Shown: positions 48,860 through 62,091, counted from the stretch's first letter. The stretch is 64,000 nucleotides of DNA from Rutidosis leptorrhynchoides (GCF_046630445.1 NC_092340.1:20190001-20254000); one strand, 5' to 3'. Made by a program: numbers and translations. The notes: generated from the letters alone by a model not told the origin.

Positions 48860-49121
48860 AAACAATATTTAATTTAAACCGTAAAAATTTATGTTTGAAA
48901 ACATAAAAACTCCTTTTTGGACCACAAAATTATATGCTAGAAAACATATAAAAACATTATTCCATTTACCGTGAGCCACCTGGTAACCACTTAACCATTT
49001 ATTTACCCTTGCCAAACACAATAAATAATATACACCGAACAAGTGTATCTACAACAAATTACGAAGTACTAAACATTCCGATTATAAATTGCTAGCGCGA
49101 CTAGCTCGAAATGGGGTTGTC
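48860..49121. repeat. 262-bp copy of element C's left flank inside element C
   Basis: Identical by eye, base for base, to 39021-39282, the element-A LTR sequence just left of the C 5' LTR, including the TTGTC target duplication. It connects truncated pol directly to the 3' LTR. The other A LTR (26702-26963) differs at several positions, so the copy derives from the C insertion site itself. Confidence 0.95.
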
Positions 49122-52100
49122 TGTAGTGACCCGAACTTTTCCATGTTTATATATATTAAATGAAATTGATATTGACATGATTAAGTGTTTCCAACATGTT
49201 AAGCAATCAAACTTATTAAGACTTGATTAATTGGAATAGGTTTCATATAGACAAATGACCACCCAAGTTGACCGGTGATTCACGAACGTTAAAACTTGTA
49301 AAAACTATACGATGACATATATATGGTTATATATATAGTTAACATGATTTTATTATAAGTATGTATCTCATTAGGTATTTTAACTATGAGTTATATACAA
49401 AAAAAGAGACTATTAAATTAAGAAACTCGAAAACGATATATATAACGATTATCGTTATAACATCTTACTAGGTACATATGAATCATATTAAGATATTGAT
49501 ACACTTGGTTAATTATGTAAAATGATAAGTAAATATATCATTAAGTGTATTAACAATGAACTACATATGTAAAAATAAGACTACTAACTTAATGATTTTG
49601 AAACGAGACATATATGTAACGATTATCGTTGTAACGACATTTAATGTATATAGATCATATTAAGAGATATTTGTACATCATAATATCATGATAATATAAT
49701 AATTTAAAATCTCATTTGATATTATAAACATTGGGTTAACAACATTTAACAAGATCGTTAACCTAAAGGTTACAAAACAACATTTACATGTAACGACTAA
49801 CGATGACTTAACGACTCAGTTAAAATGTACATACATGTAGTGTTTTAATATGTATTCATACAATTTTGAAAGACTTCAAGACACTTATCAAAATACTTCT
49901 ACTTAACAAAAATTCTTACAATTACATCCTCGTTCAGTTTCATCAACAAATCTACTCGTATGCACCCGTATTCGTACTCGTACAATACACAGCTTTTAGA
50001 TGTATGTACTATTGGTATATACACTCCAATGATCAGCTCTTAGCAGCCTATGTGAGTCACCTAACACATGTAGGAACCATCATTTGGCAACTAGCATGAA
50101 ATATCTCATAAAATTACAAAAATATGAGTAATCATTCATGACTTATTTACATGAAAACAAAATTACATATCCTTTATATCTAATCCATACACCAAAGACC
50201 AAAAACACCTACAAACACTTTCATTCTTCAATTTTATTCATCTAATTGATCTCTCTCAAGTTCTATCTTCAAGTTCTAAGTGTTCTTCATAAAGTCTACA
50301 AGTTCTAGTTTCATAAAATCAAGAATACTTCCAAGTTTGCTAGCTTACTTCCAATCTTGTAGAGTGATCATCCAACCTCAAGAAATCTTTCTTATTTACA
50401 GTAAGATATCTTTCTAATACAAGGTAATACTCATATTCAAACTTTGATTCAATTTCTATAACTATAACAATCTTATTTCGAGTGGAAATCTTACTTGAAA
50501 TTGTTTTCGTGTCATGATTCTGCTTCAAGAACTTTCAAGCGATCCAAGGATCCTTTGAAGCTAGATCCATTTTTCCCATTTCCAGTAGGTTTATCCAAGG
50601 AACTTGAGGTAGTAATGATGTTCATAATATCATTCGATTCATACATAAAAAGCTGTCTTATTCAACGTTATAAACTTGTAATCACTAGAACATAGTTTAG
50701 TTAATTCTAAACTTGTTCGCAAATAAAGTTAATCCTTCTAACTAGACTTTTAAAATCAACTAAACACGTGTTCTATATCTATATGATATGCTAACTTAAT
50801 GATTTAAAACCCGGAAACAAGATAAACACCATAAAACTGGATATACGCCGTCGTAGTAAAACCGGGGGCTGTTTTGGTTGGGATAATTAAAAGCTAAGAA
50901 GAACTTTGATTTAAAAGCTATACTTCTGGAAAAATTATTTTTCTTATGAACATGAAACTATATCCAAAAATCATGGTTAAACTCAAAGTGAAAGTATGTT
51001 TTTCAAAATGGTCATCAAGATGTCGTTCTTTCGATGGAAATGACTACCTCTTTCAAAAATGACTTGTAACTTGTATTTCCGACTATAAACTTATACTTTT
51101 TCTATTTAGATTCATAAATTTAAGTTCAATACGAAACCGTGGCCACTGGAATCACTCAAAACGGATTAGAAACGAAGAAATGGCGAGTAAAACAAGATTG
51201 ATAAAAACTACTCATTTTACCTACGTGAAAGTTAGTAATAAATCTATTCTAACCATAACCTAATCAACTTATATTGTATATTATGTAATCTTGAGATACC
51301 ATAGACACGTATACAATGTTTCGACCTATCATGTCGACCCATCTATATATATATTGCGGAACAACCATAGACACTCTATATGTGAATGTTGGAGTTAGCT
51401 ATACAGGGTTGAGGTTGATTCCAAAATATATATATATAGTTTAAGTTGTGATCAATACTGAGATACGTATACACTGGGTCGTGGATTGATTCAAGATAAT
51501 ATTTATCGATTTATTTCTGTACATCTAACTGTGGACAACTAGTTGTAGGTTACTAACGAGGACAGCTGACTTAATAAACTTATAACATCAAAATGTATTA
51601 AAAGTATTGTAAATATATTTTGAACATACTTTGATATATATGTATATATTGTTATAGGTTCGTGAATCAACCAGTGGCCAAGTCTTACTTCCCGACGAAG
51701 TAAAAATCTGTGAAAGTGAGTTATAGTCCCACTTTTAAAATCTAATATTTTTGGGATGAGAATACATGCAGGTTTTATAAATGATTTACAAAATAGACAC
51801 AAGTACGTGAAACTACATTCTATGGTTGAATTATCGAAATCGAATATGCCCCTTTTTATTAAGTCTGGTAATCTAAGAATTAGGGAACAGACACCCTAAT
51901 TGACGCGAATCCTAAAGATAGATCTATTGGGCCTAACAAACCCTATCTAAAGTACCGGATGCTTTAGTACTTCGAAATTTATATCATATCCGAAGGGTGT
52001 CCCAGAATGATGGGGATATTCTTATATATGCATCTTGTTAATGTCGGTTACCAGGTGTTCACCATATGAATGATTTTTATCTCTATGTATGGGATGTATA

Positions 52101-52550
52101 TTGAAATATGAAATCTTGTGGTCTATTGTTACGATTTGATATATATAGGTTAAACCTATAACTCACCAACATTTTTGTTGATGTTTAAAGCATGTTTATT
52201 CTCAGGTTAATACTAAGAGCTTCCGCTGTTGCATACTAAAATAAGGACAAGATTTGGAGTCCATGTTTGTATGATATTGTGTAAAAACTGCATTCAAGAA
52301 ACTGATTTCGATGTAACATATTTGTATTGTAAACCATTATGTAATGGTCGTGTGTAAACGGGATATTTTAGATTATCATTATTTGATAATATACGTAAAG
52401 CTTTTTAAACCTTTATTTATGAAATAAAGGTTATGGTTTGTTTTAAAAATGAATGCAGTCTTTGAAAAAACGTCTCATATAGAGGTAAAAACCTCGCAAT
52501 GAAATCAATTAATATGGAACGTTTTTAATCAATAAGAACGGGACATTTCA
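49122..52550 (+). mobile_element. 3' LTR of element C
   Basis: 3429 bp, TGTAGTGACCCGAAC...GGGACATTTCA, followed by the right target duplication TTGTC. It matches the 5' LTR with scattered single-base differences (low single-digit percent by eye) and retains the 88 bp missing there. Confidence 0.9.
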
Positions 52551-53101
52551 TTGTCAAACCCGATAGATCTATCCGTAGGATTCGCGTTCACTAGTAGAAA
52601 CCAGTGATTACAGTTACCAGACTAGGGAATATTTTTGTTCAACTCACAATGAATAATTTAAACCAACTTCGAATTGTGTCCAAAATATAAAATAAATTGC
52701 ATGTATTCTCATCCCAAAAGATTTAAAATAGAAAATGGGACTATAACTCACCTTAATAGCAAACGAAGTAACCACACAAATATGCGAACAGCAAATGAAG
52801 TAAAATGAACAGGAATGATCACAACGCCGACCTATAAATAAAACAGGTCGATATAAATAACTAACTTAGGTCAAGTCTTAGTATGATGGCTATTGTACAT
52901 GTTGCAAGTAGACATAGAACAATACTCAACATGCATCGATTTGATCGGAACAGCGGACGGACACGCACTTTCTATTTTTAGAAAGTTTTTATTTTTAGTA
53001 GGTTTTCATTTTTGGAAAGTTTCTATTTTGGAAAGTTTCCAAATTTAGAAAGTTTCTATTTTTAGAAAATTTTAAGTTAGGAAAGTTTCCTTATTTAGAA
53101 A

Positions 53102-53177
53102 GTCAACAAAAGTCAGCTGAAAGTCAAAGTCAACTGAAAGTCAACTCAAAAGTCAACCTTGGTCAAACATAGTCAAC
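53102..53177 (-). promoter_or_regulatory. W-box cluster in element A LTR (copy 2)
   Basis: Same seven GTCAA cores as 27511-27586, retained in the second LTR of element A. Confidence 0.5.
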
Positions 53178-55162
53178 GTTAATTTTAAAAGTGTAAGTTG
53201 TAATAATAATGTAAGTTATAATGTTTATTAAAGTTAAATATGTCTAATTATGTCATAACATAAGTTTAATTAAATTAAAATGAATTATTAAAGTTAATAT
53301 AAGTTTAAATGATATAATTAATATAACATAAGTATTTAATTAATTAATTAAATATTAGTCATAATATAAGTATTATTAATTAATAATAAATTTTAAATCA
53401 GATCATAAGTATTATTAATTAATAATGAATTATTAATCATATCATAAGTTTCTAATTATAATTATTAAATCATAAGTATTTAATAATTAAATTATAATTA
53501 AATAATAACTAAGCCTTATAATAATTAAATAATTAATTAATCTTTATTATAAGTCTTATAATAATAATCTTATAACATAAGTTTAATACTTATCATAAGT
53601 ATTTTCCATTAATAATAAAAGTATTATTAATCATAAGTTTAATTAAAATGTTAATTAAATCATAAGTAATAATTAAATGATATAATAAATATATATCATA
53701 AGTCTTAAATTATAATAATTACTTTTTATATCATAAGTAATTAAATGATAATGAAATTCATTATTTATATCATAAGTTTAATAATTAATCACAAGTTTTA
53801 AATCAAAAGTTCATCGGGTCGTATCTTGAGCCCCAGGTGTCGGTTTTCGGCGAGCCTTACATATATCTCCGCCTAATCAAACCACCCGACACTTTGGTAC
53901 ACTCAAGAACACACCAATAACAGCCCACAAGTCGTGGTGATCAGCCAAGACATCACTTGAAACTTTAATTCAATTAAAATCGTGTTTTAGACGCAACGGG
54001 TGATTCGTGGCTCGGATTTAGATGACCCGAACATGAAAGTTCGTCCCATCATTGATCCTAACACACTAACACACCCTAAAGTCACCAAATATGGTCACAA
54101 AGTCGGACCAAACCTGGTTCATACCACTATCACATTTCAATCTTAACAAAATACCACTTTGATCATATCTAGGGCTCCGGGAATCGAAACGACATGAATT
54201 CGGAGTCTAAATTAATGTCTTAATGAGAGGAGCTCATATAGATACTTTATTTTAAGTTTTATAACAGTCACAATATCAGAAATACACGAAATAACTACTG
54301 TCCCAATTTTATCAAACCGAAAACATGTGTTTATGAGTAATTCTATGCATACAATCAGCAATACAATAACATGTAAGCATCATACTATCAATATAACATC
54401 AAAATACAGAAAAATAAAGAAAAATTAAAAATCTAGGGTTAGGGTTTATACCCTAATCAAGAATCAAATGGTATAGATGTGTAGAGGAGATCGCGTAGAA
54501 TCCAATTATACTAAAAGCCCTAAATTCCAAGCTAGTATTTGATTAAAAATTATGTTGATATGGTGAGTGTGGGTGAAGGCCAAGAAACAAGAAAAAGAGG
54601 AGAGAAAAGCTTGCTAGGTTAAGAAACAAAATAAGGGAATGAATTAATTTGAGATTAAAATGGAACTAGTCACAAAAATTGTAAAAACACCCCTCCCTTA
54701 AAGGCTTCAGCCGAAATATGCATGGGGGTGGGCCCCACTATCCCAAAATGCTATAAAGTCAAGAAGCTTGTGGCCCGAACGCCCGACCGAAGCCCGAAAC
54801 GCGAAAACACTACTACGCGATTGATTTTTCGGAGAGATAACAAATACACGACAAAGAAAATATATAACCACTATATATATTCATATGACATCAAAATATC
54901 ATATTTAAAATAATTAGGATTTAAAAATCCCAAAAACTCGACCGTTGGTTTGAAAACCGAAAAGATTAGCCGGATAGAAATCCACGACACGTAGAAATGT
55001 ACAATTTAAAATATGAATACAAATATTCATATAACACATAATAATTAATATATTATTACTAAAATAATAATGTAGGTCACAGAAATTACGTGGCACGAAT
55101 AACAATTAACGGTCATTAAATAATTAACGGTAAAAGATAACGAAAAAAGTTGGGTCGTTACA

Positions 55163-55475
55163 GCTGGTACATTTTGCACCATATTCTCCGAATTGATTAT
55201 TCGAGCGCGAAGTTCGTTGACTTATTACTCCAGGATGATTGTCGGTCGGAACGAGCGGATGAATAAGGTTCAGAATTGTGGATAGAATATAATCTTGTCG
55301 AGTTACCCTGGAAATGAGACTGAAAATGGTGTCTCGAACAGGTTCGCCGGTAAACGCTTCAGATTCATTGTCAAGAGGTGAATTCGGTTGGTGGAAGGGA
55401 TTACCTTTTGTGCGTTTCCATTAATTAAGTCAACTACGAACCCATCAGATGAATTGATAATGGCTGGTTGGTTGA
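55163..55475 (-). pseudogene. element G leader ORF remnant, homologous to the D leader ORF
   Basis: On the minus strand from about 55400 down it reads NPFHQPNSPLDNESEAFTGE, PVRDTIFSLISRVTRQDYIL, then LIHPLVPTDNHPGVI, parallel to the D leader ORF at 59738-59925. Many third-position changes leave the residue unchanged, suggesting past selection. A 4-bp deletion after NHPGVI breaks the frame, element A interrupts what follows (resuming at 26319 downward), and D cuts off the upstream end at 55476. Confidence 0.7.
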
Positions 55476-58400
55476 TGTGACAACCCAGAAATTTCCAACC
55501 AAATTTAAACTTTAATCTTTATATGTTTCCGACACGATAAGCAATATTTGTTAAGTTAAATTTCAAGAATTTTAAACTATGTTCATACATTCATTCAACC
55601 TCGACCAAGTTCCAACGATTCACGAACCATTAAACGAATATGATTATATATGTATATGTGTATATATATTATAACTTGAAACGTAAACAAAATATTAGAT
55701 TAAATACTTTATATGATTGTATCTGTTTCAAAATGTTTATCAATGGAATTAGAAGATAAGATCAAATGATTGAATTATCAGATATATTGAATTATGATTA
55801 CAAGTCTCTGTTGAAAGGCCCACGTTGATTTGAGAAATCTTTCCATTTTAACAATATTCGGAAAATGGTAAAGTGATTTATAAATAAGAACAAATTGTCA
55901 ATCATTGAGAACTAGACAAAGGATAGTGGAAGATTGAATCTCATAAAGACTCGATTGATCTATTTAGTTTCAAACGTACAAAAACGTTTTCAGTATAAAA
56001 AGAACTTTATTATTAAAACGTATATAACTTTTATAAATATCTAGAACCACTTTTGACAACTCATTACTTAACTAGTATGATAAAGATAACGATATTTATA
56101 TTTTATTTTATATATATAATGATTTAAATTAATATTATATATATTTATACGCGTATCATACGTACATAGTTTTATACTTTTACTATACTTAAACTTTACC
56201 TTTACTTTATTTTTACTTTACTTTAACTTTAATAATTTACTTTAATAATTCATACTTTAATAATTCACTTTAATAATTCATACTTTAATAATGCACTTTA
56301 ATAATTCATACTTTAATAATTCACTTTAATAATTCAAAAATCTATTATAAATAGAATTCAATAGGTTTCATTATTTCATAGAAACTTGAAAATATTTTTC
56401 TCTAAACTCTCTCAATCGATTTACATATATATATTTACTCCGTATTATTTCAAGATATTATTAATATACATAAAATATTACGACAGAGTGCTGTCCGAGT
56501 GATTTCGAAATTGTTTTTCGAGTGGGATAGGATTAAGGAAATTATGGGTTATAGCTATGGAGGTGATTGAGTATGGTTCATGGGTATGCTCGTGAGGTCA
56601 ATATAGTGTTTATCATTTCCGTTGCGTCTACGTACCTTTCCTGCAATATTGAATCTCAATATTGATACGTGAGTACTCATAATTTAACTTTTACATACTA
56701 ATAGTGTATCCCTGACTAGTGCTCGAGTATTTAGGATTATGCATGCTTGTACCTTTGATATTGCCCTTAGACAGGTTAGGTTGAATGTTGAATTAGTTAC
56801 ACTTGCGGTTGAGATAAGGTATAAGATATGCATGTCCTTGGAAAGCTAGCGAAAAATTAAGAACTTTTCCTTTAGATATCGAATGGTTTCGATGAACGGA
56901 TTAGAAGTTATAATCAATTGAATTTCCGATATTTTTATTAAAAATGATTATTATTATCATCGTTTTTATCGTCGTTCTAGTTTTATCTTATTATTATCAT
57001 TATTATTATCTTTATCAATAAAAGGGATTTATCATTAAAAATTGTTATTTTTTTTATTATTACTATCGTTATTATCGTTAAAGTTATAATTAGTATTATT
57101 ATTATTATCCAATTATTATTATTATTATTATTGGTATTATTATTATTATTATCATTATTATCATTATTAATATATATATCATTATTTAAAAATGGTTATT
57201 GCTATTGTTATTATTATTATTACTATATTATCATTAAGATAATTATTAGTATTATCATTAATAATATTATAGTAACTATCATTATTAATATTAGTGTAAT
57301 TAAAACAAATATTTGTAACACCTAATTATTTTGATTACTATTATTATCATTATTATGAACACCATACAAAAGACGATTAAAAGCTATTAAACGAAACGAT
57401 TAGGAAATAATGGGTAAGAGTATCATGATGAAATTAAAATATTATAAGATATTGATTTAGATAAAATTATCGTTCTTATTATTTTTATCATTACTATTAT
57501 TATTAAAAGTATCGTTAGTATTAAAACTATCATTTTAACAAAAATTATCATTTTACTAGAAATGTCATTGTTACTATAAAATATCATTATTATTATTATT
57601 TTAAATAGAATTATTATTTTAAAGATAATATTAAAAATTATCGTAAATATTAAAGTTATCATAATTAGAATTATCGTTTTATCTAATGTCATCTTAGTAA
57701 TTATAAATATTGATATTTTTATAATAATAATTATTATTACAAAATAATACAACTTTTACTTACTATCATTATAGATATTATTTTATCAAATAAATATGTA
57801 ATACAAACATATTTTACTACGTGTAATAACTTACTTTAATAATACCTATCATATTATCTTTATGATATTAAATGAACCCTATAAATTTTATTACTTAATA
57901 TATATAAAAGTATATTTTATTATATAAATTTAATATAAAATTTTATTAATTAATAAATAAATTATATTATTTACTCCAATAAATCTTTTAAAAATATTTT
58001 AAAATATAAAACAACGATATTTAAACTATATATTAATCATGTATAGATTTTTGGAAATTATTTTGAGTCAAATTTACTTTTGTTGACTTTTGCATATTAG
58101 TCTCGAGCATTAGGATTGTGGTACACTATGACTTGACCTAATTTGTTAGACAAATATTGACCAACACATAAATATATATAATTAATTTAGGTTCGTGAAT
58201 CCGAGGCCAACCTTGCACTTGTTCAATGACGTTATATGTATTTTTACTACGAAATACAGTATGGTGAGTTTCATTTGCCTTTTTACCCTTTATATTTTTG
58301 GGACTGAGAATACATGCGCTTTTATAAATGTTTGACGAAATAGACACAAGTAATTGAAACTACATTCTATGGTTGAATTATTGAAATCGAATATGCCCCT

Positions 58401-59078
58401 TTTTATTTAGTCCGGTAATCTAAGAATTAGGGAACAGACACCCTAATTGACGCGAACTCTAAAGATAGATCTATCGGGCCTAACAAACCCCATCCAAAGT
58501 ACCGGATGCTTTAGTACTTCGAAATTTATATCATGTCCGAAGGAGGATCCCGGAATGATAGGGGATATTCTTATATGTATCTAGTTAATGTCGGTTACCA
58601 GGTATTCACCATATGAATGATTATTTTTGTCTCTATGCATGGGACGTATATTTATGAGAACTGGAAATGAAATTCTTGTGGTCTATTAAAATGATGGAAA
58701 TAAATGATTATGATAAACTAATGAACTCACCAACCTTTTGGTTGACACTTTAAAGCATGTTTATTCTCAGGTGTTAAAGAAATCTTCCGCTGTGCATTTG
58801 CTCATTTTAAAGATATTACTTGGAGTCTTTCATAGCATATTTCGAAGAACGTTGCATTCGAGTCATTGAGTTCATCAAAGATTATTATTAAATCAATTTA
58901 TAGTTGGATAGTGGATATTATGAAATGGTATGCATGCCTGTCAATTTTCGATGTAAAGAAAGGTTGTCTTTTAAAAACGAATGCAATGTTTGTAAAATGT
59001 ATCATATAGAGGTCAAATACCTCGCAATGTAATCAACTATTGTGAATCGTTTATAATGTATATGAACGGGTCCTTTCA
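55476..59078 (+). mobile_element. 5' LTR of element D
   Basis: 3603 bp, TGTGACAACCC...GGTCCTTTCA, immediately followed by a tRNA-Met primer site. Its 3' end matches the reversed start of LTR G (CATATAGAGGTCAAATACCTCG). It contains a 31-bp tandem repeat (CTTTAATAATTCATACTTTA type, 56211-56337) and an ATT-rich tract (56950-57770). It inserted into the G leader ORF; the other end is beyond the window. Confidence 0.85.
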
Positions 59079-59080
59079 GT

Positions 59081-59092
59081 TGGTATCAGAGC
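59081..59092 (+). other. element D primer binding site, tRNA-Met type
   Basis: TGGTATCAGAGC, two bases after the LTR end. Confidence 0.95.
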
Positions 59093-59420
59093 GGTGGTCT
59101 TAGCGAACCAGGTCTGCATTAGTGTGTCTAACTGATAAGTCGATAGGATGCATTAGTGAGTCTGGACTTCGACCGTGTCTGCATGTCAAAAGTTTTGCTT
59201 ATCATTTTGTGTCAAAAATTACTTACTTATCATCCTCAGGAAATTATCTGCTTATCATTTTTAGTCTAAGACACGTCTTGCTGCATTGATTGCATGAATA
59301 GTGTATAGACAAAAATTCATATCTTAGCATATCTGCTAAATCATATCTTATCGTATCTGTTACTTTAAACTTTGCCTGACATATCCCACAAAGTCCTCCG
59401 TAATCTACGAAATCTTTTGA

Positions 59421-59499
<79 letters not shown>

Positions 59500-59578
59500 T
59501 ATATAATTAGAATATCATCCGTTAGCCAAAATCATTTCATAAAAAAAAAAAAAAAAATTCTTTATCCAATCGTACGAA
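59093..59578 (+). other. element D leader
   Basis: Noncoding leader with the family phrase GCATTAGTGAGTCTGGACTT (also in C at about 42693), a TA microsatellite (59422-59496, about 37 units) and a poly(A) run (59541-59557). Confidence 0.7.
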
Positions 59579-60013
59579 ATGGAATTCGTCATCAGTTCAA
59601 GTCACTCAGATTCCGAAATGGAATCCCATTCAAGCTCCGAAAGCAGTGTGACCGGAATAGATCAACCAATCAGTCATCACCTATTCTGGATGAATTGGGG
59701 ATGGGTTCGTAGCCTCCTCAATCATTGGAGACAAGAAGAAGGTGATCCCTTCCATTCACCACATTGCCCTCTTGACGAAGAACCTGAAGCACTTACTGGC
59801 GAACCTGTCCGAAACACCATGTTCTCGCTCATTTCCAGAGTATCTCGTCACGATTATATATTACATCAAATTTTAGATTTTATTTATCCGCTCGTCCGAA
59901 CCGACAATCACCCCGGTGTAATAGAAGAAGTCAACGAGCTTCGCGCTCGGGTAGTGGCTTTGGAGAATATGGTGCAGAGATTACAAACACCAGCAGCAGC
60001 ATCAGCAGCATAA
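59579..60013 (+). CDS. element D leader ORF, unknown function, 144 codons
   Basis: An uninterrupted frame starting MEFVISSSHSDSEMESHSSS (serine- and acid-rich N-terminus). A central block GEPVRNTMFSLISRVSRHDY through LDFIYPLVRTDNHPGVIEE follows, then a C-terminal heptad-like segment VNELRARVVALENMVQRLQ that could form a coiled coil. The central block is conserved in element G at 55163-55475. No signal peptide, membrane segment or known domain is visible. It occupies the same place (between primer site and gag position) as the accessory ORFs of element C. No gag follows in the 1.1 kb before solo LTR E. Function unknown; this copy looks translatable. Confidence 0.6.
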   Translation: MEFVISSSHSDSEMESHSSSESSVTGIDQPISHHLFWMNWGWVRSLLNHWRQEEGDPFHSPHCPLDEEPEALTGEPVRNTMFSLISRVSRHDYILHQILDFIYPLVRTDNHPGVIEEVNELRARVVALENMVQRLQTPAAASAA

Positions 60014-61092
60014 CCAGTACCACCATCATCAACGCCAACAGTACCATTACCACCTCCAACCACAACCGCGTCGTAAACCTCAACTTCACAATCTGTCCCA
60101 CGAGCATCAACGTCATACGCACCATAGATACCAAGGAGTACCAACAACAATAAATGACGAAGTATTAATTCATAACTTCATTGGAGAAACATTCTGCGGC
60201 AATTATGTAATCTCTAAAGTCTTAGAGATTATCTAATCTAGCCCTAACCATAAATCAGTTAAGCGAACCAAAAATGATAGAAGGAAGAGTAGAAACCCTG
60301 ACAAAAATGGTGTGTGATTAACAAGCTAAACTTGCTTTACCAACAGCATCAGCGGTACCATCAGAGTTACCAGCATCGTCAGTACAGTCAACATCCGAAT
60401 CAACAACACCGATAACATCACAAACTCCGTCAGTTCAAGAATCACTGTGGACATCATTACGAATCAATAACGTGTATATTATATCAACGAGTTATGAAGA
60501 ATTAACTCATTCCCTCTCAAGAAATTATATGTATATTATATATATATATATATATATATATTGAAATAAATCTTTCCGTACTAAACTATTGTGTGTGAAT
60601 CTTAACTACTCGGTTAATTCATATTACAAATATGCAATAATGTACGTCCTTCGGCCGCAACTTAACCAGCATTAACTAAAATCTCTGTCGCACTTCAACA
60701 AATTCCAATTCATAATAAATCAAGTATATATTTGATTTTACACTTTCATCATCGATGTACCCGAAACTTTTCAGATAACATCATTCGTACTTTGCGAAAT
60801 TCACAAGAATTCCACGAACTGAACATCATACATCAACAAATAACAAAGTATTGATTCATAATTTCAATGTCATTATAGAAATACTGCGTAAAAGTTATGT
60901 ACTTTTTAAAGCCTTTAGGGATTATTAAATTCTAGTTTCAACCGTAAATCAAATGAGTTTAATTTAACATTAACTCATTAAATCTATGTTACATCTGAAG
61001 AAAATATACATATATATATTTTCATAAAGACTGTAATAAAATTCTTTTGTACAAAATATTAATTGTGAAATTTTTTTTTAACGGGTAGGTAA
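60014..61092 (+). other. element D interior, noncoding
   Basis: A threonine- and proline-codon-rich stretch (to about 60450) has stops in all frames. Then AT-rich DNA follows, with a TA run at 60538-60561. It ends ACGGGTAGGTAA, where solo LTR E entered. No gag-pol motif seen. Confidence 0.5.
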
Positions 61093-61553
61093 TGTGATGA
61101 CCCAGAAATTTCGACTAAATTTAAACTTAATCTTTGTATGATTAACATTTCCGACACGATAAGCAAAGTCTGTAAAACTGAATCTCAAAATTTTTGAATT
61201 ACTTTTATATATTTAAATACCCTTCGGTTGTTTTCGATGATTCGCGAACAATTATATGTAAATAGATACATATATACTATAACATGAAAAGGTAACAATG
61301 TATTAATTGTTTGATACCGTACATTAAACTTATTGGTTTAAATATCTATTTGAATGTATATGATAAGTTAAAATATTTATTATTAAAATTTATTTATAAA
61401 TAACTTCCAATGTGTATTTAAAAACTGATTTATGTATATTAAAAAGATATATACATATATATAATAAACGATAGTAACATTCGTTTAGTGATTCAATTGA
61501 TATTTAGATAAGTTAACTAAAGCGTTTAAGATGAACCAGTTAAACACTAATTT

Positions 61554-61692
61554 GCTACAGTGTTTTCAAATTGCCACATTACTCAAAATGCTACAGTGTT
61601 TTCGAAAATCGCTATTTGCTACAGTGAAATTGACTTTGCTACAGTGAATTGCTACAGTAAAATTTGACTTGCTACAGTGAATTGCTACAGTA
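61554..61692 (+). promoter_or_regulatory. seven-copy GCTACAGTR array in LTR E
   Basis: GCTACAGTG or GCTACAGTA occurs at 61554, 61590, 61618, 61638, 61651, 61671 and 61684, about 500 bp upstream of the TATA box, all in the same orientation. The spacing falls from 36 to 13 bp. Confidence 0.75.
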
Positions 61693-62091
61693 AAACACTA
61701 TTTCAAAATGAAAATGTATATATTATATATATATTAACAAATAGCGAGACGATGATTTATAGAAGTAAATGACCAAAACATTTGAAAGTTTAAGTTATAC
61801 TATGAGTGGTATAGTTTATGAATAATTTAAGGCTATATTTTGACAAAGGTACGTGACACGAAACGTAAAATGCAAGTGTTCTAAAGGTACGAAAGGACAT
61901 TCGAAAAACCAGAACCGGGACATAAGTCGAGTGATGACGTACGACTTATCGGGACAAAAATTACAAGTCAACTATGCACGTGAATTTAATATAATATATA
62001 ATTAATTATATAAATTATATATATTATATTTATATTAATTTAATATTATGTCGACAAACAAGAAAACAAAAATTTGTGAGCTGGAATCTGA

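Larger units (their letters stand above)
39283..52550 (+). mobile_element. element C: Tekay-type LTR retrotransposon with leader ORFs
   Basis: 13.3-kb plus-strand element with target duplication TTGTC (39278-39282 and 52551-52555). Layout: 5' LTR 39283-42622, primer site, acidic leader ORF, F-box ORF, gag-pol, then a 262-bp copy of left flanking DNA (48860-49121) and the 3' LTR 49122-52550. Pol is truncated after the integrase C-terminus, so the chromodomain and polypurine tract are missing. Confidence 0.9.
26325..55162 (-). mobile_element. element A: Tekay/Del-type chromovirus, decayed, hosting B and C
   Basis: Minus-strand LTR element inserted in G with target duplication GCTGG (26320-26324 and 55163-55167). 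The 3' LTR is 26325-33774 (interrupted by B). The interior is 33775-38643. The 5' LTR is 38644-39282 plus 52556-55162 (interrupted by C). The two LTRs, insertions removed, are about 3.24 kb and closely alike. Termini on the element strand are TGTAACGACCC...GGGTCGTTAAA. The interior holds a tRNA-Met primer site, degenerate pol and a chromodomain, but no gag. Confidence 0.85.
38644..55162 (-). mobile_element. 5' LTR of element A, interrupted by element C
   Basis: LTR parts 38644-39282 and 52556-55162 join across C at GGGGTTGTC/AAACCCG, which is intact at the matching site 26953-26968 in the other LTR. A second W-box cluster lies at 53102-53177. The right end GGGTCGTTACA (55152-55162) is followed by the GCTGG duplication. 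Confidence 0.85.

Noticed and set aside
57423..57752. A 109-codon isoleucine-rich minus-strand protein
   Set aside because: It is a translation of the ATT-rich tract in LTR D; low complexity, no start context.
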